Source of the DNA: Flavobacteriales bacterium
Lineage (GTDB): Bacteria; Bacteroidota; Bacteroidia; Flavobacteriales; Flavobacteriaceae
Direction of reading: 5' to 3'
Assembly (NCBI GenBank): GCA_017303755.1
Contig: JAFLBS010000007.1
Span: forward strand, 1-64,000
Length of the DNA stretch: 64,000 nucleotides
Positions 16,856 through 25,428 of this stretch are shown piece after piece. The first letter of the stretch is position 1. Every line of letters starts with the position of its first letter. Both the position numbers and the translations under genes were made by a program. The notes under the pieces are model-generated. The model was not told where the DNA came from and did no database searches. It saw only the letters and a program-made list of their open reading frames with translations.

Positions 16856-17944
16856 TTATCCTACCACACTTTTCTTTAATTCGGTTTCCAATTGTTGTAA
16901 ACCAGAATCCAACTGTCGACGTGTTTCAGCGCCTTGTTGGTGAATTTGTTTCACTTCTGACAACGTATCAATTAACGATTTAGTTGTCATTTTTAATGTA
17001 TCCAATGAAACAATTGTATTCTCGTTTTCTTTGGCAACTTCTACGCTATTTTGACGGAGCATTTCGGCATTTTTCTGTAAAATAGTATTGGTAGTTTCAG
17101 AAACGCGGCGTTGTACTTCGATGTTTTGTTTCTGACGTTGTAAGGCAACTGCTAATGTCAATTGGTTTTTCCAAACAGGCATTGTAGTAGTCAAGATCGA
17201 TTGTGCTTTTTCGGCTATCGAAGTATTGTTGCTTTGAACCACTCTGATCTGTGCCAAGGTTTGCATCATAATGAAACGAACAATTTTCATATCGGCTAAA
17301 CGCTTGTCTAAACGTTGCGCAAAATCGCGTTTATCTGAAATTTGGTAATCTTGATAATTCGATGGATTTCCTTCCATTACCGCTAATTCTTCGGTAACTT
17401 GTTTCCACTTAATGTTTCCAGCAATGATGTATTTTTCAATTTCTTTGATTTGACTTACATTGCTTTCAAACATGGTTTGTAACGCGGCATTGTCTTTGGC
17501 CGAATTGATCATTCCAGCTTTCACCTTGTTACTGATTTTATCAATGTTGGCAGTTACTTTATCGTATTTCTGGAAAATCTTCTCTACATTCACTACCAAA
17601 TTCTTCAAAAACGGAATGGCCGAGATGAATTTCTTGAATCCCGATTGATTCAATTCGTCTACGTCAATATAGTTCAATTCGGTTAATAATTCGTTGATGT
17701 GACTTCCCACTTCACCCGAATTATACGTACGAACCGAATTTAAAAACGTATCACTTTGTTTGGAAATGTTTTGTTGAATTTCGGCACCAAAATTAATGAT
17801 GGAATTGCTATCGTTTTCGTTCAATTGGTTGGATAGCGATTGATAATTGGCTAAATCAGAAGCTGGAATTTGCTCTAAATTTACGTTGCCTTCTTTGGAA
17901 ATGACCAATGAATTATCGGGCAGAGTGATTTGATTGTTTTCCAT
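16856..17944 (-). CDS. telA: Toxic anion resistance protein, TelA/KlaA family
   Basis: The 362-residue mainly alpha-helical protein has long amphipathic helices and the typical TelA body (ISNKVKAGMINSAKDNAALQ, LADMKIVRFIMMQTLAQIRVVQ, TTTMPVWKNQLTLAVALQRQ). Its length is near the family norm of 350-390. TelA proteins are cytosolic, and their biochemical role in tellurite or anion stress is not settled. Here the gene sits between the two TerD pairs of the locus, with gaps of 9 and 16 bases. Confidence 0.93.
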   Translation of the reverse strand: MENNQITLPDNSLVISKEGNVNLEQIPASDLANYQSLSNQLNENDSNSIINFGAEIQQNISKQSDTFLNSVRTYNSGEVGSHINELLTELNYIDVDELNQSGFKKFISAIPFLKNLVVNVEKIFQKYDKVTANIDKISNKVKAGMINSAKDNAALQTMFESNVSQIKEIEKYIIAGNIKWKQVTEELAVMEGNPSNYQDYQISDKRDFAQRLDKRLADMKIVRFIMMQTLAQIRVVQSNNTSIAEKAQSILTTTMPVWKNQLTLAVALQRQKQNIEVQRRVSETTNTILQKNAEMLRQNSVEVAKENENTIVSLDTLKMTTKSLIDTLSEVKQIHQQGAETRRQLDSGLQQLETELKKSVVG

Positions 17945-17953
17945 TTAAATTAA

Positions 17954-18562
17954 TTATAAATGATTTTGTTGAATAGTAACAGCAGTTTGTTCTAAAGTGC
18001 GGTCGGCAGTAGGAACACCGATGGCGTTGAATTTCCACTCGTCGTTTCTTTTGTAGAATACACCTAAAATCATACTTACGCTTCCTGCAAATGCTTTATC
18101 GTTGGCAACATCGTATTTGGCAAAAACTTCGCTTACACGCGTTGGCGTTCCTTCGTAAATACGAATGGAAGCAAATGGAATGTCTTTGAAATCCTGACCT
18201 CTGAAACTGTTGATGAAGAACGCAACATAATTCGCATTTGAATTCAGACGCGATAAATCCATAGTGATTACTTCATTGTCTAAACCGTCATCACCATTCA
18301 AATCTCCTGTTAAATCGTCGCCACTGTGTTTGATGGCTTGATCTGAAGAAGTCAATTTTTTGAAACTTACTGTATCAAGAATGTTTTTACTGGCATCATA
18401 AATACAACAACTTCCATCTAAATCAACGGGTTCTTTTGAAGTTCCAAAAAATCCTTTTTTCTCAATCGCGCCCCAATTGATGCCGACACAAATGTTTTGC
18501 AATTTGCTTCCGTTGCTTTTTTCAAGGTTAATTCGTTGTCCTTTTTCTAAATTAATTGCCAT
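17954..18562 (-). CDS. TerD-family protein (paralogue 3)
   Basis: The 202-residue TerD-fold protein is related to paralogue 1: it shares NWGAIEKK, GTPTRVSEVFAKYDV and the acidic loop HSGDDLTGDLNGDDGLDNE. It is 17 residues shorter, differing mainly in the region around 50-80. It lies 6 bases downstream of the canonical TerD gene at 18569, repeating the pair order seen at 14657/15320. Cation binding and a role in the Ter complex are inferred from the family. Confidence 0.92.
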   Translation of the reverse strand: MAINLEKGQRINLEKSNGSKLQNICVGINWGAIEKKGFFGTSKEPVDLDGSCCIYDASKNILDTVSFKKLTSSDQAIKHSGDDLTGDLNGDDGLDNEVITMDLSRLNSNANYVAFFINSFRGQDFKDIPFASIRIYEGTPTRVSEVFAKYDVANDKAFAGSVSMILGVFYKRNDEWKFNAIGVPTADRTLEQTAVTIQQNHL

Positions 18563-18568
18563 GATGTG

Positions 18569-19123
18569 TTAATTGTATTTGTTTAAAAAATCTTGTAATC
18601 CGCCTTTCATTCCGCTTCCTACAGCTTCAAATTTCCACTCATTATTTCTTTTGTAAATACGGCCAAATTCAACTGCAGTTTCAATAGAGAAATCTTCGTC
18701 TAATTCGTATTTTACGATATCAGCATTGGTGTTGGCATCAGCAATTCGGATGAACGAATTACGTACTTGCCCGAAATTTTGTTTTCTGTCTTCAGCATCG
18801 TGAATGGTTACTACTACACAGATTTCGGCAGCTGTTCCTTCAATTTTAGAAAGGTCAACAATGATTTGCTCATCATCGCCATCGCCATCGCCAGTTAAAT
18901 TATCACCTGTATGAACTACTGCGTCGTTAGGCGATTTTAAATTGTTGTAAAAAACAAAATGTGAATCCGACAACATTTTGCCGTTTTCACCTAAAATGAA
19001 TACTGATGCATCTAAATCGAAGCTAGAACCTGTTGATGATTGATTAGTATCCCAACCAAGACCAACAATAAATTTTTGGGCATTGATGGATTCTCTTTGA
19101 CCTTTTTGTAAATTGATTGCCAT
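18569..19123 (-). CDS. terD: TerD-family protein (paralogue 4, canonical length)
   Basis: The 184-residue canonical TerD has VGLGWDTN, FDLDASVFILG, the acidic loop HTGDNLTGDGDGDDE (about 76-90) and a C-terminal DEDFSIETAVEFGRIYKRN followed by GMKGGLQDFLNKYN. It is the close paralogue of 15320-15877. It follows the phosphoribosyltransferase gene by 2 bases, coupling the TerD structural set to the metabolite branch. Confidence 0.95.
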   Translation of the reverse strand: MAINLQKGQRESINAQKFIVGLGWDTNQSSTGSSFDLDASVFILGENGKMLSDSHFVFYNNLKSPNDAVVHTGDNLTGDGDGDDEQIIVDLSKIEGTAAEICVVVTIHDAEDRKQNFGQVRNSFIRIADANTNADIVKYELDEDFSIETAVEFGRIYKRNNEWKFEAVGSGMKGGLQDFLNKYN

Positions 19124-19125
19124 AA

Positions 19126-19932
19126 TTAATTTGTTTTTATTGTATTTATATTGTTTTTGTATTCCTGAATCTGATGATAGTTGTTACTGATCGCCAAATG
19201 AAATAAATCGTTTGCTTTATCTTTAGGGATATTGTTGAGCAAATGAGTAAAATCGGTTTCATTCAGATTCAAAATGTACTTTATTATACGCGTATTGTAC
19301 TGAAAAGTTGCTCGATTGATCACATTTATTATATCCTCTAAATTTTTCACTGCAAAATAGTTGTAATGATTCTCTATTTTGGGGTGAATGTCTTTGTTGA
19401 TTAATTCTGCAAAATACACAAAAATAAAATTTCCCACAACATTATATTGGTTCAAAATTTTGTTCACTGTATGTTCGTGACTTCCTGTGATTTTAATATC
19501 GTCTAAAAGGATGCAATACTTGCCACTGATGAAGTTTCGGTCGATGTAATACGTATCGTTTGAGATCAATTTTACGCGTTCTTCAAAGTCGAGATTTCCA
19601 TAATCAGTTACATAGGTTTGATTGCGGTATATCTTTGATTCAAGTGCCGCTTTTCGGTTGTTGGCAAACAAATAATTGTTCAGTAACGTTTTGAAATACT
19701 GACATAGGAAATTGGATGCAGTCGGAATGGATAAATACGGACTAGGAAGAATGATGATTTCCTCTTGTTTGAGGATTTCTTCACCAAATTCAAGGATGAA
19801 TGTATCGAATAATTCTTGTGCAAATTGTTGCGCATAGAATTTATCACCAAACTTAAACCAACTGTAATGGTTTTCGTTGAACGGACAATCATCAATGCTG
19901 TATATTTTATGTAAACTAAAACTTGTATTCAC
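19126..19932 (-). CDS. Phosphoribosyltransferase-like protein (Ter-associated)
   Basis: The 268-residue protein carries a PRPP-binding loop, ILLDDIKITGS at 141-151, with the acidic pair Asp144-Asp145 and Thr149-Gly150-Ser151, as in type I PRTases. The C-terminal about 70 residues are helical and variable. PRTase-plus-HAD modules linked to TerD are known from comparative genomics and are proposed to make a nucleoside-like metabolite; the substrate is not known. It starts 3 bases after the HAD gene, so the two form a unit. Confidence 0.82.
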   Translation of the reverse strand: MNTSFSLHKIYSIDDCPFNENHYSWFKFGDKFYAQQFAQELFDTFILEFGEEILKQEEIIILPSPYLSIPTASNFLCQYFKTLLNNYLFANNRKAALESKIYRNQTYVTDYGNLDFEERVKLISNDTYYIDRNFISGKYCILLDDIKITGSHEHTVNKILNQYNVVGNFIFVYFAELINKDIHPKIENHYNYFAVKNLEDIINVINRATFQYNTRIIKYILNLNETDFTHLLNNIPKDKANDLFHLAISNNYHQIQEYKNNINTIKTN

Positions 19933-19935
19933 GGT

Positions 19936-20592
19936 TTAATATTTTATAAGATGGGCGTTAAACCCGTAATCGATGGCGCCTTTGTAATCGGCAATTTCAT
20001 TATCACCAACATGCAATATAAGTGATTTTTCGATATGAGGCACTTCCTGATGAATTAAATTAAAAATGGCTTTGTTGGGTTTTGAAAATCCGCATTCATC
20101 CGAATAGATTTGGAACGAAAAGCAATGGTTTAATTCGTAATAGGTAATCAATTTTTTGAGTGTGTAACCTTTGATGAAAGCAGTGTTGCTCAAAATATTG
20201 AGTGTCAGACCTTCAGCTTGTAGCATTTCCAAATAATTTTTGATGTTTGGATAGAGTAGAACGGGTTTGTAGCGTAAAAATAAGTGTTCAGCTTCGTTGT
20301 AAAATGTACTTAATTTTTCGGTTGTTATGGAGTGTAAATCAACTCCAAGCGAGCCTAAAATAAAACAGTAAATTTCGTAGGTGTCAATGTTCAAACCTGT
20401 GCGCTCGTTGATGGTATTACACACTACATCATAGTATCGAATTTGTTCCGAAACCTTTTCAATAGGCAAATCAATCTCAAAAAAATCTTTGAAAAGTTGG
20501 TTGCGATGCGCTTTGAATTCGGGATTGGATTTAATCAGTGTCAGCCAAAGATCAAATGAAATGTGTTGGTAATTTTGGTATTCTAGTTTCAA
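19936..20592 (-). CDS. HAD-superfamily hydrolase-like protein (Ter-associated)
   Basis: The 218-residue HAD fold has motif I FDLWLTL (Asp14), motif II LSNT (about 133), a conserved Lys in FSKPNKAIF and motif III/IV HVGDNEIADYKGA (about 196-208). The second Asp of DxD is replaced by Trp16. In phosphatases that Asp is the general acid/base, so catalysis may be altered or the protein may act on another bond. Its start overlaps the end of the upstream TerD gene by 4 bases (ATGA). It partners the PRTase gene. Confidence 0.87.
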   Translation of the reverse strand: MKLEYQNYQHISFDLWLTLIKSNPEFKAHRNQLFKDFFEIDLPIEKVSEQIRYYDVVCNTINERTGLNIDTYEIYCFILGSLGVDLHSITTEKLSTFYNEAEHLFLRYKPVLLYPNIKNYLEMLQAEGLTLNILSNTAFIKGYTLKKLITYYELNHCFSFQIYSDECGFSKPNKAIFNLIHQEVPHIEKSLILHVGDNEIADYKGAIDYGFNAHLIKY

Positions 20593-21263
20593 ATGTACGT
20601 TTTTAAGATATCGACAAAATTGTCGGTTGTTTTTGCTTCCCCAATGGCTCTAAACCGCCATTCATTTAATTTCCTGTACGCCTCAGCAAAAATCATGCAA
20701 CATTTTCCGTTGAAGGAATTATCGTCTGATAAATTGAATCGAGCAATTTCAATGCCTTGAGCATCAACCGCTCGAATGTATGCGTTTTCTACCATGCCAA
20801 AATGCTGGTTGTTTTTCTGGCCTTGATAAATAGTTACTAAAAAAACAATTTTGTGGTATTTTGAATCGAGATGGTTCAATTTAACGATGATTTGCTCGTC
20901 GTCAGAATTGGCATCACCTGCGCCCGTTTTATTATCGCCAGTAAGCCACACATTTCCAGAAGGATGGCGTTTTGAATTAAAGAAAACGATGTCACTTTCA
21001 TACAATGCAACCTCTTTGCCACTTGTGTTTTTTACGGTTTTACCTAAGTTAGTTATTCTATCATTGTCATCGAGTAAAAAGGCAAAAGCATCCAAGTCGA
21101 ATTCTTCATTCGGGTTGATGTCGGATGGTTTTTCGAGGAATCCAGGTGTTTTTCTTTTTACATCCCAACCTAAGCCAATAGTGACTTGCGACAAATCGTA
21201 CGATTCGCCTTTATCGTTTTTCTGCAAATCGATGGTTTGACCTTTTTCAAGATTGATAGCCAT
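20589..21263 (-). CDS. TerD-family protein (paralogue 5, long form)
   Basis: The 224-residue TerD-fold protein has an insertion after VGLGWDVKRKTPGFLEKPSD, then FDLDAFAFLLDDNDR, the acidic loop TGDNKTGAGDANSDDEQ (about 113-129) and ARFNLSDDNSFNGKCCMIF. The extra residues (about 40-50 and 75-90) make it longer than canonical TerD, resembling the TerX/TerZ-type variants. It begins 2 bases after the stop of the first TerD gene of the operon and overlaps the HAD gene by 4 bases. Confidence 0.92.
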   Translation of the reverse strand: MAINLEKGQTIDLQKNDKGESYDLSQVTIGLGWDVKRKTPGFLEKPSDINPNEEFDLDAFAFLLDDNDRITNLGKTVKNTSGKEVALYESDIVFFNSKRHPSGNVWLTGDNKTGAGDANSDDEQIIVKLNHLDSKYHKIVFLVTIYQGQKNNQHFGMVENAYIRAVDAQGIEIARFNLSDDNSFNGKCCMIFAEAYRKLNEWRFRAIGEAKTTDNFVDILKTYI

Positions 21264-21265
21264 TT

Positions 21266-21841
21266 CTATTTAATGATTTGGCCCGAATAATATTTTTCAA
21301 GGAAGTAACCTAAATCGGCTTTGTAACCAATTCCAGATGCTTCAAATTTCCACTGACCGTTGCGTTTGTACAGACGACCAAATTCAACTCCCGTTTCTAT
21401 TGAAAAGTCTTCGTCTAATTCGTATTTAGCGATTTCGGTATTGGAATCTTCATCTACAATTCGGATGTAAGAATTACGAACCTGACCAAAGTTTTGTTTT
21501 CTTCGTTCAAAGTCTTCAATGGTAACTACAAAAAGAATTTCATTGACTTTATCGTTGATTTTACTCAAGTCTACTTTAATGGCTTCGTCATCGTTTCCGT
21601 CGCTGCTTTTTCCGTCCGGATCATCTCCAGTATGTTCAAGTGAACCGTCGGGAGATTTTAAATTATTGTAAAAAATGAAGTATTCTTCGTCTAGTAATTT
21701 TCGATTTTCATCAATCATAATGGCTGACGCATCCAAGTCGAAATCAAAACCTGTTCCTTCGTTTGGATCCCAACCTAAACCTACTGTAATTCGGGTTAAA
21801 CCGATGTCTATTTTTTGTCCTTTTTGTAAATTAATTGCCAT
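21266..21841 (-). CDS. terD: TerD-family protein (paralogue 6, first gene of the operon)
   Basis: The 191-residue protein has TerD features VGLGWDPNEG, FDLDASAIMID, HTGDDPDGKSSDGNDDE (acidic loop, about 77-93) and DEDFSIETGVEFGRLYKRN. It heads the long minus-strand run that continues, with gaps mostly under 36 bases, to about 8142. The DNA upstream (21842-22187) should therefore hold the main promoter of the Ter locus. Confidence 0.94.
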   Translation of the reverse strand: MAINLQKGQKIDIGLTRITVGLGWDPNEGTGFDFDLDASAIMIDENRKLLDEEYFIFYNNLKSPDGSLEHTGDDPDGKSSDGNDDEAIKVDLSKINDKVNEILFVVTIEDFERRKQNFGQVRNSYIRIVDEDSNTEIAKYELDEDFSIETGVEFGRLYKRNGQWKFEASGIGYKADLGYFLEKYYSGQIIK

Positions 21842-22187
21842 AGCGCTTCTTTTTTGTATTCTTTTTTTAATTCAAAAATTGAAAGTTAAAAATATAAAAT
21901 TTATTTGATAAGCATGTATTTTTAGTAATAAAAAAGAGGTTTTTTAATCGATTGAAAGTTAAATAATTAATTACTGAATCAACCTCAAAGGATTAAAATT
22001 TAAATTGAAAATTCAAAAATGGCTGACTTTGTTGTTTCATCTATTTGAAAATAAAGAGCTAAAAGAGTATACTTTTTTTGTGTTGTTGGTCAGTTAGTTA
22101 TACCAAAAGGATTAGTTTTAGAATCAAATATACCTTGGTATATATGGAAATCTCTTTATTTTTGGAATTCTAATATTAACTATTTAT
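21842..22187. promoter_or_regulatory. Divergent spacer between the Ter operon and the recombinase
   Basis: This AT-rich stretch of about 350 bases has no gene. The 13-mer ATTGAAAGTTAAA occurs twice in direct orientation (21878-21890 and 21951-21963), 73 bases apart, upstream of the Ter operon. A palindrome ATATACC-TT-GGTATAT lies at 22128-22143 near the recombinase. I cannot identify a consensus promoter with confidence. Either repeat could be a regulator or recombinase site. Confidence 0.35.
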
Positions 22188-23174
22188 GATACAAAAAAAC
22201 AAAATCTCATCCAAGAGGCATGCACTAATGTAACAGGTTTTCAAGAATTATTCAATCGTTTCAAACAAAGAATGGCAATCTTGGGTCGAAGTGACAGCAC
22301 ACTTAACAATTACACCAGATATTTGGCCAAACTAGCATTGCATTTTAATCGATTGCCTACCGAAATTGACACCAATGAAATCAATGACTATCTTTATTTT
22401 GTGCAAAATCAGTACAATACACCTTCGTTGACGTATTTTAAGTTTACGGTTTATGGACTGCGATTTGCTTATAAAGTTGAAGGTTTGAAAGAAAAATACA
22501 TTCAGTTGCCTTCCATTAAAAAAGACAAAAAATTGCCTGTAGTTTTGAGTCGAGAGGAAGTAAAGCGTTTGCTTGAAACGCCAAAACGTATCAAGCACAA
22601 AGTATTGTTATCACTTCTTTATGGTTGTGGTTTACGCTGTTCCGAGGTTCGAAATATTCGACTTTCTGATATCGATTTTGATCGTTTGATGCTTCACGTA
22701 CAAATGGGAAAAGGCAGAAAAGATCGTTATGTTCCGCTGAGTGAAATTCAAATCCGTACGATTAAAAAATACATTCAGCGTGAAAAAATATCTGATTGGT
22801 TATTTAATGCCAAGCCTAATGGTAGAGCTGGAGGTGATTTTGATAGTCGATATTCACAACGAGGAGTTCAATGGACAGTTCAACAGGTGTGTAAGAAAGC
22901 TCGTATTGCAAAAAACGTTTCAGTCCATACGTTACGACATACTTTTGCCACTCACTTGTTGGAAGATGGTCTTGATATTGTGAGCATTAAGGAATTATTG
23001 GGTCATGCCAACATAGAAACCACTATGGTGTATCTTCATGTAGCCCAATACGACCGATCAAGATCGTACAGTCCGTTAGATACTTTATATGGTTTGCGTA
23101 AATCTAATTTTTCTGTAGGGAATAAGAATAATTACTATTGTTGTCTAAATGCGATTGCTTTTAGCGATAATTAG
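22188..23174 (+). CDS. Tyrosine recombinase/integrase, N-terminus probably frameshifted
   Basis: The intact reading frame from ATG 22272 encodes 300 residues of a site-specific recombinase with a SAM-like core-binding domain and a catalytic domain: Arg in GCGLRCSEV, HTLRHTFATH, HANIETTMVYLH with the nucleophile Tyr. In-frame codons continue upstream to about 22188 (IQEACTNVTGFQELFNRF) without a start codon. An ATG at 22186 would join this frame if the A7 tract at 22193-22199 had one more A. It resembles the Bacteroidetes IS91-linked integrases, but no IS91 transposase is nearby. The C-terminal about 23 residues after YGLRK look non-native. Confidence 0.85.
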   Translation, partial: DTKKQNLIQEACTNVTGFQELFNRFKQRMAILGRSDSTLNNYTRYLAKLALHFNRLPTEIDTNEINDYLYFVQNQYNTPSLTYFKFTVYGLRFAYKVEGLKEKYIQLPSIKKDKKLPVVLSREEVKRLLETPKRIKHKVLLSLLYGCGLRCSEVRNIRLSDIDFDRLMLHVQMGKGRKDRYVPLSEIQIRTIKKYIQREKISDWLFNAKPNGRAGGDFDSRYSQRGVQWTVQQVCKKARIAKNVSVHTLRHTFATHLLEDGLDIVSIKELLGHANIETTMVYLHVAQYDRSRSYSPLDTLYGLRKSNFSVGNKNNYYCCLNAIAFSDN

Positions 23175-23216
23175 TTTTAATTTCTATCCTTTTTTAATAA
23201 ATTATGACTTTATATA

Positions 23217-23243
23217 AAACCGAAACTTATGTTTCGGTTTTTT
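23217..23243 (+). terminator. Rho-independent terminator after the recombinase
   Basis: A perfect ten-base-pair stem, AAACCGAAAC (23217-23226) with GTTTCGGTTT (23231-23240), is closed by TTAT and followed by T residues. It lies 42 bases past the recombinase stop codon. Confidence 0.85.
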
Positions 23244-23306
23244 GATTGGAGGAAGAAACTTAAATACCCATGAAAATCTAAGGTGCGACAGTTATGTTAT
23301 TATAGG

Positions 23307-24830
23307 TTAGTGATTGTTTTTCTTTTGATTAGCCTCCTCTTTTATTCTTTTATTTATATCCACTTTTGCACCACGAAGTACATAAATTGAGATAGTGTCT
23401 TCTCTAGCAAATTTATTAATTCTTTGAGATGCTAAAAATACTGTATCAAACAAAGGGATTTCAGCTTTGCGATTTTTATCTTCATCATTACTTTCCTTGA
23501 CTAGAATAACATCAACTATTTTTTTGTTGTAGCGTAGCCAATTAATATAATCTGCATCAAAAGATTGAGCTACTATTTTTTTGCTTTTAGTATAATAGTT
23601 TATCGCGCCTGCTTGACCATAATTGTCACACAAAATAAGGGTTTGATCTGGGTTGGGTAACCGCTTACTTACACTGTCAACTTTTATGGCAAGTTCTTTC
23701 CAACCAAGCATATCAGCGAAGTCTTGGGACAATTCATGTTCTTTGCCATCTTCCCAACGAAGCAAGCCTAATTTTCTATAGGTTTCTTGATGTTGGACAA
23801 TGTATTCTGGACTTTTATTTGGAAATCCAATTTTGTAAAAAGGAATAAACAACAACAATGGAATACTGATAAACACAGGCTTTAAATACTTTTTCCAACC
23901 GTTTTGTAAAATAGCGCCCAAATAAACGGCTCCAAAAGATATGTAAATTGGATAAATTCCAATCGCATAATAATCTTTTGCTTTGAAAAACATAAATACA
24001 GCTAAAGTGAAGATAATTGACCAAAAGAAGCTACGATATGGCTTAAAAGGTGTGTAAAAAAGCAATGCATAAAAACTGGAGAGAATCACAAATAGTGAAC
24101 CTATGTAAAATAATAATTGCGACTTTAAAAAATCAATTCTGTTTACGTTAATCAATTGTGTTTCTGCTAATTCAGTCATGTGCGTTATGACTGGAAAATT
24201 ATTATTATACTGCCACAATAAATTAGGTAAAATAAGTAAAAACCCAAGTAATAAAGCTAGATAGAGTTTAGGTTGAAGAATTATTTTACGTTGTTTGGTA
24301 AGGAGTAGAGCAGGAACAAATCCAATCAGTAAAAAAACAATGTTGTATTTATTCAAAAACCCTATTGCAAAAACTAGCGCACCAATAAAAAGCCATTTAG
24401 TATTTTCGGTTTTGAAATAGTTGATGAGGATAAAATAAATACTTGTCCAACACAATACGTCAAAAGAATTGGGTTGATAAAGTATATTAAGTCGTAAAAG
24501 TGCCGAAAACAAGACACAAGTAGCCCCTAAAATTAGTGCAAATACATTCCCATTGAGTTCTTCAATTGCTTTCCAAACCACATAAATTGTCAATGCTCCA
24601 AATAGTGCAGGAAAAAATTTTATCCAAAAAAAAGAGTTTCCAAGTAAAAGAATTATATATGATATCCATGATGTAAATGGTGGCACTGACTGAAATCCCC
24701 ATGACAAATGATGAGCTTGATCGAGATGTAAATATTCGTCGCGTTGCAAGTCGTATTCCGGACTAATCAAAGCGTATTGAAGAATAAATTTGAAAACTAT
24801 GAAACCAATTAAAATTATTTTTTTTGTCAT
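23307..24830 (-). CDS. Glycosyltransferase family 39-like membrane protein
   Basis: The 507-residue polytopic protein has roughly eleven membrane helices and the N-terminal acidic pair Asp31-Glu32 in LQRDEYLHLDQAHHL, the position of the catalytic acid in GT39/GT83 (PMT/ArnT-like) enzymes. These transfer a sugar from a polyprenyl-phosphate donor to lipid or protein on the periplasmic side. The C-terminal third (about 330-490) is a soluble periplasmic domain. The gene is monocistronic, and its acceptor is unknown. Confidence 0.82.
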   Translation of the reverse strand: MTKKIILIGFIVFKFILQYALISPEYDLQRDEYLHLDQAHHLSWGFQSVPPFTSWISYIILLLGNSFFWIKFFPALFGALTIYVVWKAIEELNGNVFALILGATCVLFSALLRLNILYQPNSFDVLCWTSIYFILINYFKTENTKWLFIGALVFAIGFLNKYNIVFLLIGFVPALLLTKQRKIILQPKLYLALLLGFLLILPNLLWQYNNNFPVITHMTELAETQLINVNRIDFLKSQLLFYIGSLFVILSSFYALLFYTPFKPYRSFFWSIIFTLAVFMFFKAKDYYAIGIYPIYISFGAVYLGAILQNGWKKYLKPVFISIPLLLFIPFYKIGFPNKSPEYIVQHQETYRKLGLLRWEDGKEHELSQDFADMLGWKELAIKVDSVSKRLPNPDQTLILCDNYGQAGAINYYTKSKKIVAQSFDADYINWLRYNKKIVDVILVKESNDEDKNRKAEIPLFDTVFLASQRINKFAREDTISIYVLRGAKVDINKRIKEEANQKKNNH

Positions 24831-24995
24831 TAAATTATAGAATGGGTCAGTTGTGTGTAAAAATACTTTTTAATTAGTTTATAACTATAAATCATTTACA
24901 GAGTATTTTAATTTATTCGACTTAATAAAGAAGTCACTATTCGTTTTTTGATTTTTTTTAATGATGATGAAGATAAAAATTAAGTAGCTCAAACG

Positions 24996-25418
24996 TTATT
25001 TAAAAAGATGTATTGTTATTCCCAGTATACCCATTAATAAACAAAGAGGAGAATATATTTTTGTATCCATTTTACTGAAATGGGTTCCTTTAATACTTTT
25101 GAAAAAACCCACGTATTTGAATTCGCCTATTGCCCTAAAGATGAAAATTATTGGAATGATCCAACTGGCATATTGTATCATCCATGCTGTTAATTCAAAA
25201 GTGATGAGTCTAGATTTAATTAAATAAAAAACTCCAAATAGAACCAATACGAGCCCTACAATTAGGCAATCACTTCTTTTGGGGTTTAAAACTTGCTGAC
25301 CATTTGTTTTGGTTGGTAGAGTTTCAGAGAATCCAAATTTACCACCCAAAGCCCAGTAGAAATGGATGCATCCCAGTCCGATGAAAATTGAGCTTAATAC
25401 AATTGACAAGATCATCAT
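24996..25418 (-). CDS. DUF3995 membrane protein
   Basis: The 140-residue protein has four helices. The N-terminal pattern LGCIHFYWALGGKFGF, followed by LPTKTNGQQVLNPKRSDC, matches my recollection of the DUF3995 family. Its function is unknown. The start is 10 bases downstream of the SRPBCC gene stop, so the two are probably co-transcribed. Confidence 0.75.
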   Translation of the reverse strand: MMILSIVLSSIFIGLGCIHFYWALGGKFGFSETLPTKTNGQQVLNPKRSDCLIVGLVLVLFGVFYLIKSRLITFELTAWMIQYASWIIPIIFIFRAIGEFKYVGFFKSIKGTHFSKMDTKIYSPLCLLMGILGITIHLFK

Positions 25419-25428
25419 AACATGGAGA

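Noticed and set aside
20851-21240. Long antisense reading frame across the TerD gene
   Set aside because: It is a shadow of the strongly biased TerD coding sequence and lacks any family pattern; similar shadows occur over most genes here.
22272-23174. Integrase of the element bordering the tRNA-like fragment
   Set aside because: It is about 11 kb away, faces ordinary host-like genes on both sides and resembles IS91-linked recombinases, so a functional link is unsupported.
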